Of a DNA stretch of 39,816 nt, positions 37,240 through 39,816 are shown piece by piece. The position numbers and the translations under genes were made by a program. The notes below the pieces were generated by a model. It saw only the letters and a program-made list of their open reading frames with translations. It was not told where the DNA came from and made no database searches. This DNA is from a virus. The stretch is taken from IMG/VR virus record IMGVR_UViG_3300021354_000015, positions 1 through 39,816 of that record. One strand, written 5' to 3'. Within the stretch, counting starts at the first letter, position 1; each line of letters starts with the position of its first letter.

Positions 37240-37500
37240 ATGAGAATAGATTTATATACAAAATTATTAAATGAACCATGCCCATGTAGGGGATGTACAT
37301 TTGTTGATAAATGTTCTCAATATAGATTAGCTTGTAACCGTTTTCTTCATTACATCAATGAGGATAGATGGGTAAATTTACCGCAAAAAACACCTACCAA
37401 TAAACTGTATGAGTTTATATTTCATCCTAAAACCGATGATTTGATTAAATTATTTCAAAAAAAGGCTAGAAATGCCAAGAAGATACAGACCAAAATCTGA
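37240..37500 (+). CDS. Cys-rich small protein (variant B)
   Basis: An 86-aa counterpart of 1778-2011 with the same Cys spacing (CPCRGC, KCSQYRLAC) but an otherwise different sequence, including the basic tail KKARNAKKIQTKI. AAGGAATT precedes the ATG. Its end overlaps the next gene by 29 bases because FkbM is absent here. Confidence 0.65.
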   Translation: MRIDLYTKLLNEPCPCRGCTFVDKCSQYRLACNRFLHYINEDRWVNLPQKTPTNKLYEFIFHPKTDDLIKLFQKKARNAKKIQTKI

Positions 37501-37702
37501 GTTTAAAGAGATGTTTAAGTACCGTAATCACATTACGAGTACGCTAGAAAAATTAGTAGCGATTGAAAGTAAAAGACGAATTATAGAGGTTTCTAGCGGC
37601 CCATTATGGTACATATTTGGGTATAAATTAGAGTCTAAACCTTGGCTCACTTACAAGGAAATATACGGTGAATATAAAAGTTCAAATAATAAAAGAAAAT
37701 GA
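37472..37702 (+). CDS. Small basic conserved hypothetical protein (variant B)
   Basis: A 76-aa protein, close to that at 2784-2984 (KSEFKEMFKYRNHITSTLEKLVAIESKRRI), with a ten-residue longer basic C-terminus (EYKSSNNKRK) that runs into the next gene. The start lies within the Cys-rich gene. Confidence 0.7.
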   Translation: MPRRYRPKSEFKEMFKYRNHITSTLEKLVAIESKRRIIEVSSGPLWYIFGYKLESKPWLTYKEIYGEYKSSNNKRK

Positions 37703-37901
37703 AGATGGTTCAGCCAACGCTCAAGTTGACTTTGACAAAGAAGGGCTTGAAACCCTTGTCCAATGGGGTTTGGTTGGTTTGCTTACCAAAGCCATTGATG
37801 TGTATAGAGTTAAACCAGAAGAAGATTCTCAAGTTGTTATTAAACGGTCTAAACCAGTCAAAGCCAAGCCTGTGGCGAAAAAGAAAATAAACAATGATTA
37901 A
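37668..37901 (+). CDS. 77-aa variant-B-specific protein
   Basis: A GTG start with AAGGAAATATACG upstream. The body has DGSANAQVDFDKEGLETLVQWGLVGLLTKAID and a Lys/Pro/Val tail (KRSKPVKAKPVAKKK). It replaces the 83-aa gene of variant A at the same place. The N-terminal pattern is seen in small phage proteins with unknown function. Confidence 0.6.
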   Translation: MNIKVQIIKENEDGSANAQVDFDKEGLETLVQWGLVGLLTKAIDVYRVKPEEDSQVVIKRSKPVKAKPVAKKKINND

Positions 37902-37998
37902 TTTAATCATCACAATATTAGCTTTAACTGGTGTTATTGCTTGGGCATTTGCAATAGGAATTATTGCTTATATTTACTTGGAGAATAACAATGAATGA
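37894..37998 (+). CDS. 34-aa membrane peptide
   Basis: MINLIITILALTGVIAWAFA..., one membrane helix over residues 3-28 with a polar tail (ENNNE). It overlaps both neighbours by eight bases. It probably corresponds in role to the 63-aa tail-anchored protein of variant A, with different sequence. Confidence 0.5.
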   Translation: MINLIITILALTGVIAWAFAIGIIAYIYLENNNE

Positions 37999-38194
37999 TT
38001 ACATTTATACGCCTACAGGTACAGATATTACAATTCGCTGGAAATTACAAGGCTGGATTCCACCATCTGAATTACCTGAATACCAAGCTAAATGGAAGTA
38101 TTTTCAAGAACTTCCATTACGCAAATTAGATGACCAAGCCAAAAAAGAATACGAAATTGTATTAAAAAGAGCTAAAGTATCCCGTATTCGTTAG
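37991..38194 (+). CDS. 67-aa variant-B-specific protein
   Basis: I choose the ATG at 37991, which has GGAG ten bases upstream. The protein (MNDYIYTPTGTDITIRWKLQGWIPPSELPEYQAKWKYFQ) has a WKLQGW..PSE pattern found in short phage proteins. Its stop overlaps the endolysin stop on the other strand (38191-38194). Confidence 0.6.
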   Translation: MNDYIYTPTGTDITIRWKLQGWIPPSELPEYQAKWKYFQELPLRKLDDQAKKEYEIVLKRAKVSRIR

Positions 38195-38700
38195 CCGTTT
38201 TTAGCCATTTCTAAGGCGGTGGCTTCTTCATGGTCAACCCTTGAAAGCCATCCCTTACCAAATATAGGGAAAGTCTTTAATGAACGGTAGTATTCCCTTC
38301 GTACTTCTGAGAATTTATTGATAAGAGTTGCTGTATTACTGGCACAAATAAGGCTTCTTGTTGTTGGCCCGATAACTCCGTCAGGTACGCAGCCAATAGA
38401 TTGTTGAAGCAATTTAACGCTTCTGCCTGGCCCTGCATTAACTCCCATTGAAAACACAATAAAGTCGAGTCCCCGAGGTAATACTTCTCCATAGCAAGCT
38501 CTCCAGTATTTTTGTTCATATAAAGGCGCTACATCGTCTTTGGTAAGGTTTTTCATGGTCTGTACAGGATGACCTACATACTCCTCCCAAACTGCCTTAG
38601 TGACCCCTAAATTGGTTTCTCCACCAGGGTCTTTAGGATTATTTACCCAACCACCTTCAGACTTTAATACTAAATCTAAACATTCTCTGTAATCGTTCAT
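38191..38700 (-). CDS. Endolysin, glycosyl hydrolase 108 muramidase (variant B)
   Basis: A 169-aa protein with catalytic Glu15 in LVLKSEGGW, then NNPKDPGGETNLGVT, and the same C-terminal binding domain as A. In A the stretch between W18 and DPGG is TGAQGLKG, here VNNPK, which is closer to the GH108 consensus. ATGA overlap with the spanin gene. Confidence 0.92.
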   Translation of the reverse strand: MNDYRECLDLVLKSEGGWVNNPKDPGGETNLGVTKAVWEEYVGHPVQTMKNLTKDDVAPLYEQKYWRACYGEVLPRGLDFIVFSMGVNAGPGRSVKLLQQSIGCVPDGVIGPTTRSLICASNTATLINKFSEVRREYYRSLKTFPIFGKGWLSRVDHEEATALEMAKNG

Positions 38701-39140
38701 TTAATGCCTATTTGCTCATTTAACCATTTTTGAAGTTCTACCAACATTAGCGTGGTTTGGGCGCAATTTCCAGCAAGCTCATTGTAGGCGGAGATAACAT
38801 CAGTAGACTTGGAGGTTGGGGAAAGACTGGACACGGTGCTGCCACCATTGTTGTTCCACACGCTTGTAGACTTGTAATAGCTACGCAAAGCGCTAAGTTT
38901 CGTATCATATTCATCTTTAATTCCTTTTGTAACTATCTCATGTTGTTTTTGGATAGATTCCGTTTTTGCTTGCGCTGCTGCTCCAGCCGCTTCAACTTTA
39001 GTTTCGTATGCAGAAAAACGCAAATGTTCCACATAAAAACCAGCACCAAAGCCGCCAAGTAAAATAGCAATATAAATGTAAACTTGGATGCTAGAACCAC
39101 CGATAAAGTCCATTCCCATGCTGAGTAAGTTTTTCCACAT
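38697..39140 (-). CDS. Rz-like inner-membrane spanin (variant B)
   Basis: A 147-aa protein with a membrane segment around residues 18-37 and the coiled part EAAGAAAQAKTESIQKQHEIVTKGIKDEYD. The C-terminal half matches variant A, but the N-terminal 40 residues do not, so the boundary of a past exchange lies inside this gene. Confidence 0.75.
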   Translation of the reverse strand: MWKNLLSMGMDFIGGSSIQVYIYIAILLGGFGAGFYVEHLRFSAYETKVEAAGAAAQAKTESIQKQHEIVTKGIKDEYDTKLSALRSYYKSTSVWNNNGGSTVSSLSPTSKSTDVISAYNELAGNCAQTTLMLVELQKWLNEQIGIK

Positions 39141-39373
39141 TATTTAGACTCTGGCTCTGCGCCAGCCATTTGTTTACCAGCTACGGAAGCTGCACCTGAA
39201 CCTGATACGATGCCCAAAGCACCAGCAAGCTCTGTAAGGCTAATCTCTTTGCCTGTATATATAAGATATATAGCAGAACAGCCTACAAGCAAGAATCCAA
39301 GCATCCATGCCCATTTAGCAATGTCATGGGTAGAATTATCTTTACCTGTAAGAATATGAGTAAATATGTTCAT
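39140..39373 (-). CDS. Small membrane protein, holin candidate of variant B
   Basis: A 77-aa protein with one clear membrane helix (residues 20-40, WAWMLGFLLVGCSAIYLIYTG) and a second weaker Gly/Ala-rich segment (49-67). It takes the holin place before the spanin (TAATG) but shares no sequence with the A genes. A class II holin is the likely role. Confidence 0.6.
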   Translation of the reverse strand: MNIFTHILTGKDNSTHDIAKWAWMLGFLLVGCSAIYLIYTGKEISLTELAGALGIVSGSGAASVAGKQMAGAEPESK

Positions 39374-39816
39374 TTATATCCCCAGGTTAGATACCAAGCG
39401 ATGAGCGCAGCCAACGCAAAACAATAGAACTGTACTCGCCTAATTTCTTTAAGGTCATGTTTAAAAGCTTCATTATTCTGCCTTTCCATGTTTTCAATAT
39501 CTAGCTTAATCTTTAATACTGCATCCCATTCTTTAGCACCATACTTCTTTACAAAGTCTATTTTAAGCTTTGCTTCTTTGTCGCTAATTTGTTTCTTTTG
39601 TTGCCAATCTTCTAAAGCCTTAATTAACGCTGTTTGTTTCTTATGCTCTGCTTCTCTTTGCTCTCTGCGCCTTTCTTGGGCTTTTTTTTGAGCTACATCT
39701 ATACCGTCTTTTTGTATTCCTTCAATAGATTTGGATAAGCTTTTAGAAGCCTCACGACTAGAATCAATAGAGTGTGCAAGAGTTTTTGCACCTTCAGAAA
39801 TCCCATAATCCACATC
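39370..39816 (-). CDS. Coiled-coil protein with C-terminal membrane helix, cut by the window end
   Basis: The frame is open to the right edge. A GTG at 39813 could be the start (147 aa: MDYGISEGAKTLAHSIDSSREASKS...). A charged coiled coil covers about 30-120, and a membrane helix (FALAALIAWYLTW) ends it. The layout is like the 73-aa XhlA-like protein of variant A but it is longer and unrelated in sequence. It probably works with the holin. Confidence 0.6.
   Translation of the reverse strand, partial: DVDYGISEGAKTLAHSIDSSREASKSLSKSIEGIQKDGIDVAQKKAQERRREQREAEHKKQTALIKALEDWQQKKQISDKEAKLKIDFVKKYGAKEWDAVLKIKLDIENMERQNNEAFKHDLKEIRRVQFYCFALAALIAWYLTWGYK

Noticed and set aside
35420-39816. True tandem duplication of the recombination and lysis segment
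   Set aside because: It is possible, but the 127-base identity starting at base 1, diverged copies, and replaced modules are better explained by two strains joined in assembly. Long reads would decide.
1-39816. CRISPR array, integrase or attachment site
   Set aside because: No regularly spaced repeats and no tyrosine or serine recombinase motifs were seen in any gene. The phage looks non-integrating on this evidence.

Overview
The window is an AT-rich phage genome in raw form (roughly 40% G+C by eye, not computed). It looks like a metagenomic contig of a short-tailed (podovirus-type, P22-like architecture) phage. The evidence is a head module of TerS, TerL, a 772-aa portal, a scaffold-like protein, a capsid protein and gp4/gp10-like neck proteins, followed by large Ala/Gln-rich ejection-type proteins. 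No tape-measure, tail-tube or sheath gene is visible. Lysis genes of Gram-negative type (GH108 endolysin, Rz-like spanin, small membrane proteins) and LPS-type sugar genes suggest a Gram-negative host. A freshwater betaproteobacterium is a guess. No integrase, DNA or RNA polymerase, tRNA or CRISPR array was seen.

Layout. Positions 1-3410 (+) hold the ERF annealing protein (5' end cut by the window), two small partners, a RecB/Cas4-type exonuclease, a conserved non-coding region with two candidate structured RNAs, a Cys-rich protein, an FkbM methyltransferase and small proteins. Positions 3397-5440 (-) are the lysis cassette. Positions 5442-27008 (-) are the late virion operon, read right to left from terminase to tail fibre and interrupted by one plus-strand homing endonuclease (13364-13846). 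Positions 27234-28697 (+) are a cluster of small early genes ending in a terminator and an HTH regulator. Positions 28743-33691 (-) form a tightly overlapped early/replication operon with nucleases, a cytosine-methylase-like protein and a replication-O-like protein. It is interrupted by a plus-strand pair, a metallophosphoesterase and a SprT-like protein. Positions 33692-34000 are non-coding and rich in inverted repeats. A PAPS-reductase-like gene and a Cro/YdaS-like regulator (-) then face the ERF operon (+) across a bidirectional control region at 34986-35095.

From 35420 to the end the gene order of positions 1-5276 is repeated with diverged sequence. The first 127 bases of the window are identical to 35420-35546 and diverge at base 128. 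The simplest reading is a circular or circularly permuted genome of about 35.4 kb in which an assembler (127 is a common de Bruijn k-mer size) ran round the circle and continued into a second co-occurring strain. The window therefore holds two versions (A, left; B, right) of the recombination-to-lysis segment. Comparing them shows what is conserved and what is swapped. FkbM is in A only, the holin-side lysis genes differ, and two non-coding elements are kept with paired base changes.

The ERF protein, its partners and the exonuclease probably form a Red-like recombination system. Host polymerases probably do transcription and replication. Many early genes share an AAGGGGAA ribosome-binding motif that is complementary to the loop of a strictly conserved hairpin downstream of the exonuclease. 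This is the most interesting possible new regulatory system here.
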